The position numbers were made by a program, and so were the translations under genes. Below are positions 1 through 8,671 of a stretch of 64,000 nucleotides of DNA, piece by piece. The stretch covers positions 54,823 to 118,822 of the forward strand of contig JAJPJB010000084.1 in the NCBI GenBank assembly GCA_021324465.1, given 5' to 3'. Below the pieces are notes generated by a model that was given only the letters and a program-made list of their open reading frames with translations, ran no database searches and was not told the origin of the DNA. How positions within the stretch are numbered: the stretch's first letter is position 1; each line of letters begins with the position of its first letter. Origin of the DNA: Hyphomicrobiaceae bacterium (GTDB lineage: Bacteria > Pseudomonadota > Alphaproteobacteria > Rhizobiales > Xanthobacteraceae).

Positions 1-598
1 CGTGCGTCTGTTGCGCATCAGCGTGCCGGTCGGCATCGCAGCGCTGCTCTTGAGCGTCGCGGCGATGAATTACATCCCGCCGATCGGCGGGTTCCGCCTG
101 CCGGGCGAGCTCGGCAACCTCGTCATTCACGGCACCAGGATCACCATGCAGCAGCCGCATCTGACCGGCTTTACCGCGGATTCGCGCGCCTACGAATTTT
201 CCGCCGACGCCGCAGCGCAGGACTTGACCAAGCCTGATCTGGTCGAGCTGCAGCAACTGCATGCGAAGATGGAAATGCAGGACAAGAGCATGGTGGAAAT
301 GACGGCGGTCGGCGGCATCTATAACGTGAAAACCGAGATCCTCACGCTCAACGACGATATCGATCTGCAATCCTCGAGCGGCTACGCCGGCCGCCTCAGT
401 GAAGCCGTGATCAATGTGCGCAAGGGCACGGTGGTGTCGGACAAGCCGGTCTTTGTAAAAATGCTCAATGGCACGCTCACCGCGCAGCGGCTCGATATCG
501 CGGAAAACGGCAGCGTGCTGCGCTTCGGCGGCGTATCCATGACGCTGCAGCCGGGCAAGGACAAAGAGAACGATACAGCGAAGGCTGGCGAGCAATGA
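1..598 (+). CDS. lptC: LPS export periplasmic-anchor protein LptC (5' end cut by window)
   Basis: LptC is an inner-membrane bitopic protein that hands lipopolysaccharide from the LptBFG extractor to periplasmic LptA. The visible part has 198 codons. It begins inside or just before an N-terminal membrane segment (RISVPVGIAALLLSVAAMNY) and continues into a beta-rich OstA-like domain with a NLVIHGTRITM stretch typical of rhizobial LptC. Rhizobial LptC proteins usually carry 20-30 residues before the membrane helix, so the true start probably lies outside the window; the GTG at position 2 is only the first possible in-frame start. Its stop overlaps the start of lptA (ATGA), which indicates translational coupling. 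Confidence 0.88.
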   Translation, partial: VRLLRISVPVGIAALLLSVAAMNYIPPIGGFRLPGELGNLVIHGTRITMQQPHLTGFTADSRAYEFSADAAAQDLTKPDLVELQQLHAKMEMQDKSMVEMTAVGGIYNVKTEILTLNDDIDLQSSSGYAGRLSEAVINVRKGTVVSDKPVFVKMLNGTLTAQRLDIAENGSVLRFGGVSMTLQPGKDKENDTAKAGEQ

Positions 599-1284
599 TC
601 CGGCAGATGCGCCGCTCGACATTATTGCCTATGACTCTGGCGATCGCGCTCATCGCGGCCGCAGCGCCAGTCTCCGCGCAGCCGAATTCCGCGGCGCCCG
701 GGCCGTTCCAGGGCCTGACCTCCGACCAGAAAAAGGATCAACCGGTCCAGATCGAGGCGGCCACGCTCGAGGTGCGCGACAAGAACAAGACCGCGACATT
801 TTCCGGCAATGTGCAGGTGGTGCAGGGCGACACGACGATGAAATGCCAGCGTCTCGTGGTCTTTTATGGCCAGGAAATCGGCATCGCCGCGGACGGCAAC
901 CCGGCCGCGACGAAGGTCACGACCTCCAAATCCACGCCGGGCATGCCCCAAGGCGCGCAAAATATTCGCCGCATCGAGGCACAAGGCGGCGTTACCGTGA
1001 TCACCAAAGACCAGAACGCCAGAGGCGATCTCGGAGTCTATGACCTGACAACCAAGACCATTACTTTGACCGGCAATGTGACCATCAGCCAGGGTCAGAA
1101 TGTCATTCACGGCGAGCGGGTCGTGGTCGATACCACGACGGGCAACGCGCGCGTCGAATCGAGCTCCACCCCTGGCGTCGCTGCGGGCTCCGGCCCGCCC
1201 CGTGTCCGGGCGCTGATCCAACCGAACAAGGGTCAAAATGGCGGCTCCAATGTCATGACCTTCGGACCAGGCCACACGAATTGA
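595..1284 (+). CDS. lptA: LPS transport periplasmic protein LptA
   Basis: LptA polymerises into the periplasmic bridge that carries LPS to the outer membrane. The 229-residue product has a Sec signal peptide ending near PVSA-QP, followed by one OstA/LptA beta-jellyroll domain. Repeated strands are visible, such as VQIEAATLEVRDKNKTATFS and later GNVTISQGQNVIHGERVVVD. The tail after about residue 185 (Ser/Pro/Gly-rich) is low complexity. The start is the ATG overlapping the lptC stop. Length and position directly upstream of lptB match the usual lptC-lptA-lptB order. No odd features seen. Confidence 0.93.
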   Translation: MIRQMRRSTLLPMTLAIALIAAAAPVSAQPNSAAPGPFQGLTSDQKKDQPVQIEAATLEVRDKNKTATFSGNVQVVQGDTTMKCQRLVVFYGQEIGIAADGNPAATKVTTSKSTPGMPQGAQNIRRIEAQGGVTVITKDQNARGDLGVYDLTTKTITLTGNVTISQGQNVIHGERVVVDTTTGNARVESSSTPGVAAGSGPPRVRALIQPNKGQNGGSNVMTFGPGHTN

Positions 1285-1389
1285 CCAGCCCCTTGGCCGC
1301 GCCCGGACCAATGAGAGGCGGAAAATCGGGTAAAATCCGCTGTATAACCGTATAATGGGCGACCCGAAGGCGAGCTCTTCGAAACCGGC

Positions 1390-2451
1390 GTGGCAGACCT
1401 CCTTTCATATTTTCGCCGGCCCAAGCCACCTGCGCGGCGCGGGCCGGTCGATACGTCCGACCTGATCGATCTCGGCTCGATGGGCGGGGCGATCAGCAAT
1501 GTCTATCTCGACATCGCAAGCGTCGCGCCGCCGGAAAGGGCCCGCGCAAGGCCTGCGCCGGCGCCGCAAGCCGCGCCGCCGCAAGCCTTGGTGCCGCCGT
1601 CCCCTTCCCCGCCGCCCAATCCTGCGGCCCGGCCGCAGCGACCGCCAGCGCCGGTCAACGGCCAGCGGCCGGCGCCGCCGCGGCCACGCCGCCGGGTTGA
1701 CGGCAATGGCTCCCTTCCCAGCGACCGCAAGGGACTCCTCGCCGTGCATGGAGTCGAGAAGAGCTTTGTCGGGCGCAAGGTGGTCAAGGGCGTGAGCTTT
1801 TACGTGCGTAAAGGCGAGGCAGTCGGCCTGCTCGGCCCCAACGGGGCGGGCAAGACGACGGTGTTCTATATGGTCACCGGCCTGATCAAGGCCGATCAAG
1901 GCCGCATCGAGCTCGACGGCTGCGATGTGACCAAATTGCCGATGTATCAACGGGCGCGCCTCGGCATCGGTTACCTGCCGCAGGAGGCTTCGATCTTCCG
2001 GGGGCTGACCGTGGAAGACAATATTCGCGCGGTGCTCGAAGTGGTCGAGCCGGACGCTAAGCGCCGCGCGCGCGATCTCGATGCGTTGCTCGAAGAGTTC
2101 AACATCGCGCGGCTGCGCAAGACGCCGTCGATCGCATTGTCCGGCGGCGAGCGACGGCGCTGCGAGATCGCGCGCGCGCTGGCCACTCGGCCGAACTACA
2201 TGCTGCTTGACGAGCCGTTCGCCGGCATCGATCCGATCGCGGTCGGCGACATTCAGTCATTGGTGCGGCACCTGACAAACCGCGGCATCGGTGTGCTGAT
2301 TACCGATCACAATGTGCGCGAGACGCTCGGGCTGACCGATCGCGCCTATATCATCTATTCCGGCGAAGTGCTGATGGAGGGCCGCGCCGACGAGATCGTC
2401 AACAATCCGGATGTGCGGCGGCTTTATCTCGGTGAGGAGTTCAGGCTGTGA
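1390..2451 (+). CDS. lptB: LPS export ABC transporter ATPase LptB with Pro/Arg-rich N-terminal extension
   Basis: This is the cytoplasmic ATPase that powers LPS extraction by LptFG. The ABC domain starts near residue 117. It has a Walker A motif (GPNGAGKTT), a Q-loop (YLPQEASIF), a signature (LSGGERRR), Walker B (YMLLDEPFAGID) and the switch His (LITDHNVRE). The protein is 353 residues against about 240 for most LptB. The extra N-terminal 110 residues are Pro/Ala/Arg-rich and probably unstructured; similar extensions are known in Bradyrhizobium-type LptB. The GTG start is the first in frame. A TATAAT hexamer at 1351-1356 lies upstream, but no good -35 element is visible. The next gene on this strand is rpoN, after an unusual reverse-strand insertion. 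Confidence 0.94.
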   Translation: MADLLSYFRRPKPPARRGPVDTSDLIDLGSMGGAISNVYLDIASVAPPERARARPAPAPQAAPPQALVPPSPSPPPNPAARPQRPPAPVNGQRPAPPRPRRRVDGNGSLPSDRKGLLAVHGVEKSFVGRKVVKGVSFYVRKGEAVGLLGPNGAGKTTVFYMVTGLIKADQGRIELDGCDVTKLPMYQRARLGIGYLPQEASIFRGLTVEDNIRAVLEVVEPDAKRRARDLDALLEEFNIARLRKTPSIALSGGERRRCEIARALATRPNYMLLDEPFAGIDPIAVGDIQSLVRHLTNRGIGVLITDHNVRETLGLTDRAYIIYSGEVLMEGRADEIVNNPDVRRLYLGEEFRL

Positions 2452-2460
2452 CCGGCGGGC

Positions 2461-3510
2461 TCAGCTCGCCGTTCCGCCGCTCGCGCCGCGCGGCTCGCCG
2501 GCAATCTGATACGAGCTGGGCGCCGAGATATTCGCGCCGGTGCGAATCTCATCAATGACGAATAGCGGCCGCCGCTTGGCCTCGAGATAGAGGCGCCCGA
2601 CATATTCGCCCATCAGCCCGAACAGAATGAGCTGCATGCTGCCCAGAATCAGAATCAGCGTCGACAAGCTGGTCCAGCCCTCGACCACATGGCCGAAGGC
2701 CCAGCTGCCAAGCGTGTAGCCAAGCATCAACAGGCTCAAAAAACCCAAAACCATGCCGAGATAGGAGGCAAGCCGCAGCGGCATGATCGAGAATGATGTC
2801 AGTGCGTCGAAGGCAAGGCCGAACATGCGGCTCAGCGAATAATTGCTGCTGCCGGTCCGCCGCGGCGCCCGGTCGTAGGCGAGCGCGACCTGCCGCAAGC
2901 CGATCCAGGCGACCATGCCGCGGATGAAGCGCTGCTGCTCCGGCATGGCATTGAGTATGTCGATCACTTTGCGGCTCATCAGGCGGAAATCGCCGCTGTC
3001 GAGGGGCATGTCGCCGTCGGCGAGCCGCCGCAGCAGCCGGTAGAACAAGGCTGCGGTGCCGCGCTTGAGGATTGTTTCGCCTTGCCGCTCACGGCGCTGA
3101 CCATAGATCACGTCTGCTTCGAGGCGATCCATTAGCCGCCACATTTCGCCCAGAAGCTCCGGTGGGTCCTGCAAATCGGAATCGATGGTCAGCACGCGAT
3201 CGCCGCGGCACGAATGCAGACCTGCAGTCATCGCGCGCTGATGTCCATGCCGCCGCGACAGGTTGATCGCCACCAGCTGCGGATCGCGCTTGAGCAGCTC
3301 CAGCATGATCGGCCAGGTGCGATCGGCCGAGCCGTCATTGACGAGGATCAGTTCATAATCGCTGCCCGCAATCTCTTGGGCGGCCGCCGTCATGCGGCGA
3401 TGAAATTCCTCCACACCCGCCGCTTCATTGTAGCAGGGCGCGACTATGGAGAGTCGCGGGCGCGGCCGCGTCTCGCCGACTGTCATGGATACGCGCACTT
3501 GCTCGTTCAC
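2461..3510 (-). CDS. Family 2 glycosyltransferase, polyprenyl-phosphate type (GtrB/DPM-like)
   Basis: Proteins of this type transfer a sugar from a nucleotide donor to a polyprenyl phosphate at the inner membrane, making a lipid-linked sugar for a periplasmic transferase. The GT2 domain starts with LSIVAPCYNEAAGVEEF, and the metal/donor site is in LTIDSDLQDPPELL. Two C-terminal membrane helices (around residues 245-265 and 275-300) end in the GEYVGRLYLEAK segment typical of GtrB/DPM proteins. I chose the GTG at 3510 (349 residues) because a GAGG lies about 5 bases before it and the upstream gene ends at 3536; an ATG at 3486 has no such site. It follows the GT39 gene on the same strand, so the pair is likely one operon. 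Acceptor and sugar are unknown. Confidence 0.85.
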   Translation of the reverse strand: MNEQVRVSMTVGETRPRPRLSIVAPCYNEAAGVEEFHRRMTAAAQEIAGSDYELILVNDGSADRTWPIMLELLKRDPQLVAINLSRRHGHQRAMTAGLHSCRGDRVLTIDSDLQDPPELLGEMWRLMDRLEADVIYGQRRERQGETILKRGTAALFYRLLRRLADGDMPLDSGDFRLMSRKVIDILNAMPEQQRFIRGMVAWIGLRQVALAYDRAPRRTGSSNYSLSRMFGLAFDALTSFSIMPLRLASYLGMVLGFLSLLMLGYTLGSWAFGHVVEGWTSLSTLILILGSMQLILFGLMGEYVGRLYLEAKRRPLFVIDEIRTGANISAPSSYQIAGEPRGASGGTAS

Positions 3511-3535
3511 TGCTGCCTCGCTGTCGCGCCCCGCA

Positions 3536-5038
3536 TCAGGGCGGATCGAGCACGGGCTTGGTCGGGCCGGACAGACCATAGACCTCGTAGTCGCGAATCG
3601 TGACGCCGCGGCGCGTTCGCGGCAGAGTCGCAAGCAGATCCACCTTGCCGAAGCGGTCGCGCAGCATGGTCACCGCCGCACAGGGTGTCTGGCAAACATA
3701 CATGCTGGTGCCGTTGAACAGGGCCGGATCGGGTTGCGGTAAATCGACATATCGCATGCGCTCGTTGATCTGCGCAACCGGCGGATGCGACGGCAGGTAG
3801 AATTCGAGCCAGCCCGCCACACCATATTCCGTGGTCAGCACGATGGACGCCCCGATCCGTATGCGAATCTCGTCGATCTTTGCCGCGAGCTCGTTCCAGC
3901 CGGCACCCAGCGCGCGCGCCGTCGGATCGATGCGGCCGAGCGGAACGACGCCGAACATCGCCTGCAAATAGAGACAGGCGGCAAGGCCGAGTCCGATCGG
4001 GACGGCGAGCCGCTGCGACCATGACACGAGTGGCGCCCAGGTCGCGTCCCATTTGACGCGCTCGGCTGCGACCGCCGCGGCGATGACGAACGGCACGTAG
4101 ATCGGCTCCGGCCAATTGCCCTCCACGCGGTCATGAAAGCTGTGCCAGACGAAATAGAGCACGATCGGCCACACCATCGCATTGATGAAAATGCGCGAGC
4201 TGCGCGGACCACCCTCGCCTTTCATCATGCCGGCGAGGCCGAGGCTGCCCAGCACGAAAATCGGCGGCGTCGCCATGCCGATCTGGGTGGCGAAGAATTC
4301 GCCCAGATAGCGCAGCGTCCAATGACGCACAACGAGTCGATTGAACTGATAATGGTACGAGGCCCAGCCGTGCTCCGCGTTCCAGATCAGTGTCGGTGAA
4401 AACACCGCAATCGCGATCGCGCCTGAAATCCACGGCCACGGCGTGAACAGCCATTTGCGTTGCTCCGGCACCAGCAATAGCCAGGCCAAAATGCTGATCG
4501 AAAAGAACACGGTCGTATATTTTGACAGCATGCCGACGCCGAAGGCGACGCCGATCGCGAGCCACCATTCGCCGCGCCCGGTCTGCAGCAGCTTGACCAG
4601 CGTGAACAGCAGAAACGCCGTCGACACCACCAGCGCATTGTCGGGCGTGGCGAGCGCCGAACCCGCCGTCATAACGATGGTCAGATTGAAATAGAGCGCC
4701 GCAGTCGCGCCGACCCTGTCGTCATTGAACAGGATCGTGCCCGAGCGCCAGATCGCCCAGCTCGCCGGCAGCGCCAAGAGCACGCCGATCGCGCGCACAC
4801 CCAATTGGGTGTCGCCGAACAGCATTGTGCCGAACCGGATAAGAACCGGATTGACCGGAGGATGATCGAGATAACCGCCGACAATATGCTTAGACCAGAG
4901 CCAGTAGAGGCTTTCGTCAAAGCTCAGCGGCACCATGCCGGCGAAGAAGAGGCGGACGCCAACAAGCGTGACAATGGTGGCGATGACCACCGTCTGGTAG
5001 CGTCGCTGCGGTACCTCTGTGACGCTCAACGAAACCAC
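3536..5038 (-). CDS. Family 39 membrane glycosyltransferase (ArnT/PMT-like)
   Basis: A 500-residue polytopic protein. Near the N-terminus it shows the GT39/PMT_2 signatures: an acidic loop (FDESLYWLWSKH) in the first periplasmic loop and the DHPPVNPVL motif. About ten to twelve hydrophobic helices follow, with a soluble C-terminal domain from about residue 390. Family members move a sugar from polyprenyl phosphate to lipid A, hopanoid, glycan or protein on the periplasmic face. The GT2 enzyme encoded directly downstream is the natural partner that would make the lipid-linked donor. No arn-pathway genes (arnA, arnB, arnD) are nearby, so calling it ArnT would go too far. It lies opposite to, and inside, the normally contiguous lptB-rpoN block. 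Confidence 0.88.
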   Translation of the reverse strand: MVSLSVTEVPQRRYQTVVIATIVTLVGVRLFFAGMVPLSFDESLYWLWSKHIVGGYLDHPPVNPVLIRFGTMLFGDTQLGVRAIGVLLALPASWAIWRSGTILFNDDRVGATAALYFNLTIVMTAGSALATPDNALVVSTAFLLFTLVKLLQTGRGEWWLAIGVAFGVGMLSKYTTVFFSISILAWLLLVPEQRKWLFTPWPWISGAIAIAVFSPTLIWNAEHGWASYHYQFNRLVVRHWTLRYLGEFFATQIGMATPPIFVLGSLGLAGMMKGEGGPRSSRIFINAMVWPIVLYFVWHSFHDRVEGNWPEPIYVPFVIAAAVAAERVKWDATWAPLVSWSQRLAVPIGLGLAACLYLQAMFGVVPLGRIDPTARALGAGWNELAAKIDEIRIRIGASIVLTTEYGVAGWLEFYLPSHPPVAQINERMRYVDLPQPDPALFNGTSMYVCQTPCAAVTMLRDRFGKVDLLATLPRTRRGVTIRDYEVYGLSGPTKPVLDPP

Positions 5039-5346
5039 GCCGACCCCTCACCCCGGCACGCCCGACGGGCAGCCCCGGGCATTCATAGCAGGCCCGGCTC
5101 GATCCACAAACGCTGCGGCATCCGCCTCGTAATTGCGCGTGCTGAAGAAATAGGCAGCAGCCGCCGAAATGAGCTGTGCACAGGTCAAGGTGGGCAGCCG
5201 GAGCCGCAAAAACGGTATCCGGGGAGGGAATTGGCGCGCTTTGGGTCGGACGAAAATAGGCTGGCGACACAGCCAAAGTTTTGCGGTAGGAAGGTAAGCA
5301 AGAATCGGACCAATTTGGCCGAATCGCGGAGCTTTTTTCAGGCTTT
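5039..5346. other. Intergenic region between GT39 gene and rpoN
   Basis: This 308-base gap separates two divergently transcribed genes, so it must hold promoters for both. I see no convincing sigma-70 pair, RNA gene or conserved repeat. A short CAGG stretch just before position 5347 is the likely ribosome binding site of rpoN. Weak reading frames here look like extensions of antisense frames and are not supported. Confidence 0.5.
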
Positions 5347-6873
5347 ATGGCACTTTCGCAGAGATTGCAGATCCGGCAGAGCCAGGCGCTGGTAATGACG
5401 CCGCAGCTGATGCAGGCGATTAAGCTGCTGCAGCTGTCCAATCTCGACCTGGTCGCCTATGTCGAAGCCGAACTCGAACGTAACCCGCTGCTCGACCGGG
5501 GTGCGGAGGCGGAGCCGGCAGGCGAGCCCGAGGGCGCCCCAGCCGCCGAGCAGCCGGCCATAGATCGCGACAGCGGCGCCAGCGGCGGCGAGCCCGGCAC
5601 AGCGTTGGACAGTCATGGCGGTGGAGACGCAGCCGAGGATCGCGCCACCGACTTTGACGACGACGGCGAGCCGATCTTGCCGCGTCCAAGCGAGGGTCCG
5701 GCAGGCTATTCGGAATGGGCCGCCACCGGCTCCGGCGGCCGCGATGATGCCGATTACAACCTCGAAGCATTTGTCTCGACGGAGACCACGCTTGCTGACT
5801 GGCTGCGCGAGCAGCTGACGCTGGCAATTTCCGATCCGGTGCGACGCATGATCGGCCAGTACCTGATCGATCTGGTCGATGAGTCCGGATATCTCGCGGG
5901 CGATCTCGCCGCGGCGGCGGAGAAGCTCGGCACCAGCCTCGCCGAGGTCGAGGCCGTGCTCGCCATTCTGCAGACATTCGATCCGCCGGGAATTTGCGCC
6001 CGCGATCTTGCTGAATGTCTGGCCATTCAGCTCAAGGACAACAACCGCTACGACCCGGCGATGCAAGCGCTGATCAGCCGCCTCGATCTGCTGGCGAAGC
6101 GGGATTTTCCGGCGCTGAAAAAAATCTGCGGCGTCGGCGACGAGGATCTCGCCGACATGATCGCCGACGTGCGTCGGCTCAATCCCAAACCCGGCCTCGC
6201 CTTCGGCGCGGCCGTCGTGCAGCCGATCATACCAGACGTTTTTGTGCGGCCGGCGCCAAACGGCGCCTGGCTGGTCGAGCTCAATTCCGACACGCTGCCG
6301 AAGGTCCTGGTCAATCAGAGCTACTATGCCGAAGTATCGGCAGCTGCCCGGCGTGACACTGATAAGTCCTATCTCGCCGATTGCCTGCAAAGCGCGACCT
6401 GGCTTGTGCGCGCGCTCGATCAGCGGGCCCGCACAATCCTCAAGGTCAGCAACGAAATCGTCCGCCAGCAGGACGCTTTCTTCGCGCATGGCGTCGAGCA
6501 TCTGCGCCCGCTCAATCTGAAGACCGTCGCCGAGGCGATCGGCATGCACGAATCGACAGTGTCGCGCGTGACCGCCAACAAATACATGGCGACCAGCCGC
6601 GGAATCTTCGAGCTGAAATATTTCTTCACCTCGGCCATTGCCGCGGCGCACGGCGGCGAAGCGCATTCCGCCGAAGCGGTACGTCATCGCATCAAACAGT
6701 TGATCGATGCAGAGAACGCAACCGATGTCCTGTCCGACGACACGATTGTGGAAAAGCTGCGCGAAGCGGGCATCGATATCGCGCGGCGCACGGTTGCCAA
6801 ATATCGCGAAGCCATGCGCATTCCGTCGTCGGTGCAACGGCGGCGGGAGAAACAGGCAGCGGCCGCCAATTGA
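5347..6873 (+). CDS. rpoN: RNA polymerase sigma-54 factor
   Basis: RpoN directs RNA polymerase to -24/-12 promoters that need AAA+ activators (nitrogen and other regulons). The 508-residue protein has the Gln/Leu-rich activator-interaction region at the N-terminus (LQIRQSQALVMTPQLMQAIK), an acidic linker (about residues 55-130), the core-binding domain, the helix-turn-helix (LKTVAEAIGMHESTVSRVTA) and the diagnostic RpoN box ARRTVAKYRE near the C-terminus. The order rpoN-hpf-ptsN is standard in proteobacteria. Normally lptB lies just upstream on the same strand; here two reverse-strand genes intervene, so rpoN must have its own promoter in the preceding gap. Confidence 0.98.
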   Translation: MALSQRLQIRQSQALVMTPQLMQAIKLLQLSNLDLVAYVEAELERNPLLDRGAEAEPAGEPEGAPAAEQPAIDRDSGASGGEPGTALDSHGGGDAAEDRATDFDDDGEPILPRPSEGPAGYSEWAATGSGGRDDADYNLEAFVSTETTLADWLREQLTLAISDPVRRMIGQYLIDLVDESGYLAGDLAAAAEKLGTSLAEVEAVLAILQTFDPPGICARDLAECLAIQLKDNNRYDPAMQALISRLDLLAKRDFPALKKICGVGDEDLADMIADVRRLNPKPGLAFGAAVVQPIIPDVFVRPAPNGAWLVELNSDTLPKVLVNQSYYAEVSAAARRDTDKSYLADCLQSATWLVRALDQRARTILKVSNEIVRQQDAFFAHGVEHLRPLNLKTVAEAIGMHESTVSRVTANKYMATSRGIFELKYFFTSAIAAAHGGEAHSAEAVRHRIKQLIDAENATDVLSDDTIVEKLREAGIDIARRTVAKYREAMRIPSSVQRRREKQAAAAN

Positions 6874-6913
6874 TGCGGCGCCGCGCGAGAGACGGGGCCG
6901 CTGTTGCGTCGCG

Positions 6914-6942
6914 TTGACACTTTGCCCGCCGATACCTAGGTC
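6914..6942 (+). promoter_or_regulatory. Candidate sigma-70 promoter for hpf
   Basis: TTGACA at 6914-6919 and TAGGTC at 6937-6942 are separated by 17 bases, about 90 bases before the hpf start. The -35 element is perfect and the -10 is a weaker match. It would allow hpf-ptsN expression apart from rpoN. Confidence 0.5.
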
Positions 6943-7029
6943 GAATCAAGCGGTCGAGGGGATTTTTCGGTCGCGCTGCCGATCGGGGGTCGCGGGCCGC
7001 GTTCGTCAAAGGGCAGCCAGGAGGCGGCC

Positions 7030-7617
7030 ATGACTTTTCGCGTGTCTGGAAAAAATCTCGACATTGGCGAGGCACTGCGCGACCGGATCAGCGGCCGCAT
7101 CGCCGAAACCGTGCGCAAGTATTTCGACGGCGGCTTTTCGGGACATGTCACGCTTGCGCGCGACGGCTTTGGCTTTCGCACCGAATGTGCAATCCATCTT
7201 GACTCCAAGATCACGCTGCATGCGGACGGCATGGCGCCCGACGCCTATGCCAGCGCCGATCAGGCGGCGCTGCGGATCGAAAAACGGCTGCGCCGCTACC
7301 ACCGCCGACTCAAGGATCATCGCGCCGAGCGCAATGAGGGCCGCGTGATCGACGCGGCTAGCTACATCATCGCCGCGCCCGAAGCTGAGAGCGAGGCGGA
7401 GGTCGACACCTTTACCCCCGTCATCATCGCCGAATCGACCACGGCGCTGAAACAGCTCTCAGTCAGCGATGCGGTGACGGAACTCGACATGACCGGCGCG
7501 CCGGTTCTGGTTTTCCGGCATGCCGCCCATGGCGGAATCAACATTGTCTATCGTCGCGCCGACGGTCATTTCGGCTGGATTGATCCGCCGGTCTTGCCGC
7601 CGGCGGATGCCCATTGA
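7030..7617 (+). CDS. hpf: Ribosome hibernation promoting factor, long form
   Basis: Hpf binds the 30S subunit in slow growth and promotes inactive ribosome dimers. The 195-residue product has the N-terminal S30AE domain (MTFRVSGKNLDIGEALRDRI) and a separate C-terminal dimerisation domain (AVTELDMTGAPVLVFRHAAH to GWIDPP), so it is the long form rather than the short enterobacterial Hpf/YfiA. The ATG at 7030 follows an AGGAGG-like stretch at about 7019-7025 with good spacing. It sits between rpoN and ptsN, as in most alphaproteobacteria. Confidence 0.95.
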   Translation: MTFRVSGKNLDIGEALRDRISGRIAETVRKYFDGGFSGHVTLARDGFGFRTECAIHLDSKITLHADGMAPDAYASADQAALRIEKRLRRYHRRLKDHRAERNEGRVIDAASYIIAAPEAESEAEVDTFTPVIIAESTTALKQLSVSDAVTELDMTGAPVLVFRHAAHGGINIVYRRADGHFGWIDPPVLPPADAH

Positions 7618-7798
7618 CGCGGTGACACGCACTCCTTATGGTCCGCCGCCTTTCCGAGCATGACGCCAGAGCTGGGCGCGGTCCGGGCGCCGGTTTGGCG
7701 AATACTTCGTGCTCAGATTCGAAAGTAAAGTCCGGTTCCACCGGGACCATTAAACCCCGACACCGCCGCGCTGCCTCGCTTCTCTCAGGTTGCAACTC

Positions 7799-8260
7799 AT
7801 GACGCTTACCGATCTCGTCGCGCCCAATGCGATCATCCCGGCGCTCAAGGTCAACAGCAAGAAGCAGGCGCTGCACGAGCTCGCGGCGCGCGCGGCCGTG
7901 CTGAGCGGGCAAACCGAACGCGCCATATTCGAGATATTGATGCAGCGCGAAAAGCTCGGCTCGACGGCCATTGGCAATGGCATCGCGATACCGCACGGCA
8001 AGCTGCCAACGCTCACGCGTCTGTTCGGACTATTCGCGCGGCTGGATCGTCCGATCGATTTCGAGGCGCTCGACAACCAGCCCGTCGATCTGATTTTCCT
8101 TTTGCTGGCGCCCGAGAGCGCCGGTGCCGACCATCTCAAAGCGCTTGCGCGCATCGCGCGGCTGCTGCGCGACCCTGCCATTACGCACAAGTTGCGCGCC
8201 TCGCAGGATGCCGAGTCGCTCTACGCCGTGCTGGCGATGCCTTCGGCGTCCGCCGCCTGA
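7799..8260 (+). CDS. ptsN: PTS IIA-like nitrogen regulatory protein PtsN
   Basis: EIIA-Ntr is the terminal phosphoacceptor of the nitrogen-related phosphotransferase system; in rhizobia it tunes potassium uptake, stringent response and carbon use. The phosphorylated histidine lies in GNGIAIPHGKL (residue 66 from the chosen start). The product is 153 residues, normal for the family. I chose ATG at 7799, preceded by AGG nine bases upstream, over a TTG at 7790, because MTLTDLV matches the usual family N-terminus. It ends the rpoN-hpf-ptsN block and faces the DUF1150 gene. Confidence 0.95.
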   Translation: MTLTDLVAPNAIIPALKVNSKKQALHELAARAAVLSGQTERAIFEILMQREKLGSTAIGNGIAIPHGKLPTLTRLFGLFARLDRPIDFEALDNQPVDLIFLLLAPESAGADHLKALARIARLLRDPAITHKLRASQDAESLYAVLAMPSASAA

Positions 8261-8283
8261 CTGGACGACAGCCAGCAGACAAC

Positions 8284-8309
8284 GGAGGGCGGATCGCCGT
8301 CCGTCCTCC
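8284..8309. terminator. Candidate bidirectional hairpin between ptsN and DUF1150 gene
   Basis: A ten-pair stem (GGAGGGCGGA against TCCGTCCTCC, one G-T pair) with a six-base loop lies between two convergent genes. There is no T-run on either side, so intrinsic termination is uncertain; the hairpin may simply protect both 3' ends. Confidence 0.4.
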
Positions 8310-8334
8310 GCGTCGGTCGTCCCGAAAACTGAAT

Positions 8335-8625
8335 TCAGTGCACGCTCACCGTCTCGAGCGCTTGGCTCCAAGCGTTGGCGATCGCCGCCTCGCGGCTGTC
8401 GGTCAACATGATCGGCGTACCGTCGGCGGCGTGCAAAGCAAACAGCATCTGCCCGGGCGCCATTTGCGGCAATTGCGCCTGCGGAAACAGTGCCCGGACG
8501 TCCTCGAACCGAATCGACTTCACATAAGCGATGCGACCGTCGCCGAGTTGCGCCAGCGCCTCGGGTGAAATCTGCAGGCCGGCCTCGTTTCGAGTAATAT
8601 CATTTCTATTATTCGTTGCGTTCAT
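8335..8625 (-). CDS. DUF1150 family protein
   Basis: A 96-residue soluble protein of unknown function. It matches the alphaproteobacterial DUF1150 family, recognised by segments such as SPEALAQLGDGRIAYVKSI and the APGQMLFALHAADGTPI core. In Hyphomicrobiales this small gene commonly follows a small heat-shock gene, as here (46-base gap, same strand). Co-transcription with hsp20 suggests a role linked to proteostasis, which is inference only. The ATG start is followed by a polar Asn/Arg-rich leader of about 15 residues. Confidence 0.85.
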   Translation of the reverse strand: MNATNNRNDITRNEAGLQISPEALAQLGDGRIAYVKSIRFEDVRALFPQAQLPQMAPGQMLFALHAADGTPIMLTDSREAAIANAWSQALETVSVH

Positions 8626-8671
8626 GGCCCTCGACTCCTTTCTGGGCTTGTCGAGTCCTGTTCAAGTTGCG

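Noticed and set aside
2461..5038. An arn (aminoarabinose) operon
   Set aside because: Only GT2 and GT39 are present; arnA, arnB, arnD and arnE/F-type genes are absent.
5338..6837. Long open frame antisense to rpoN (about 500 codons)
   Set aside because: High G+C codon bias leaves the opposite strand open. The product has no recognisable domain, and rpoN is certain on the other strand.
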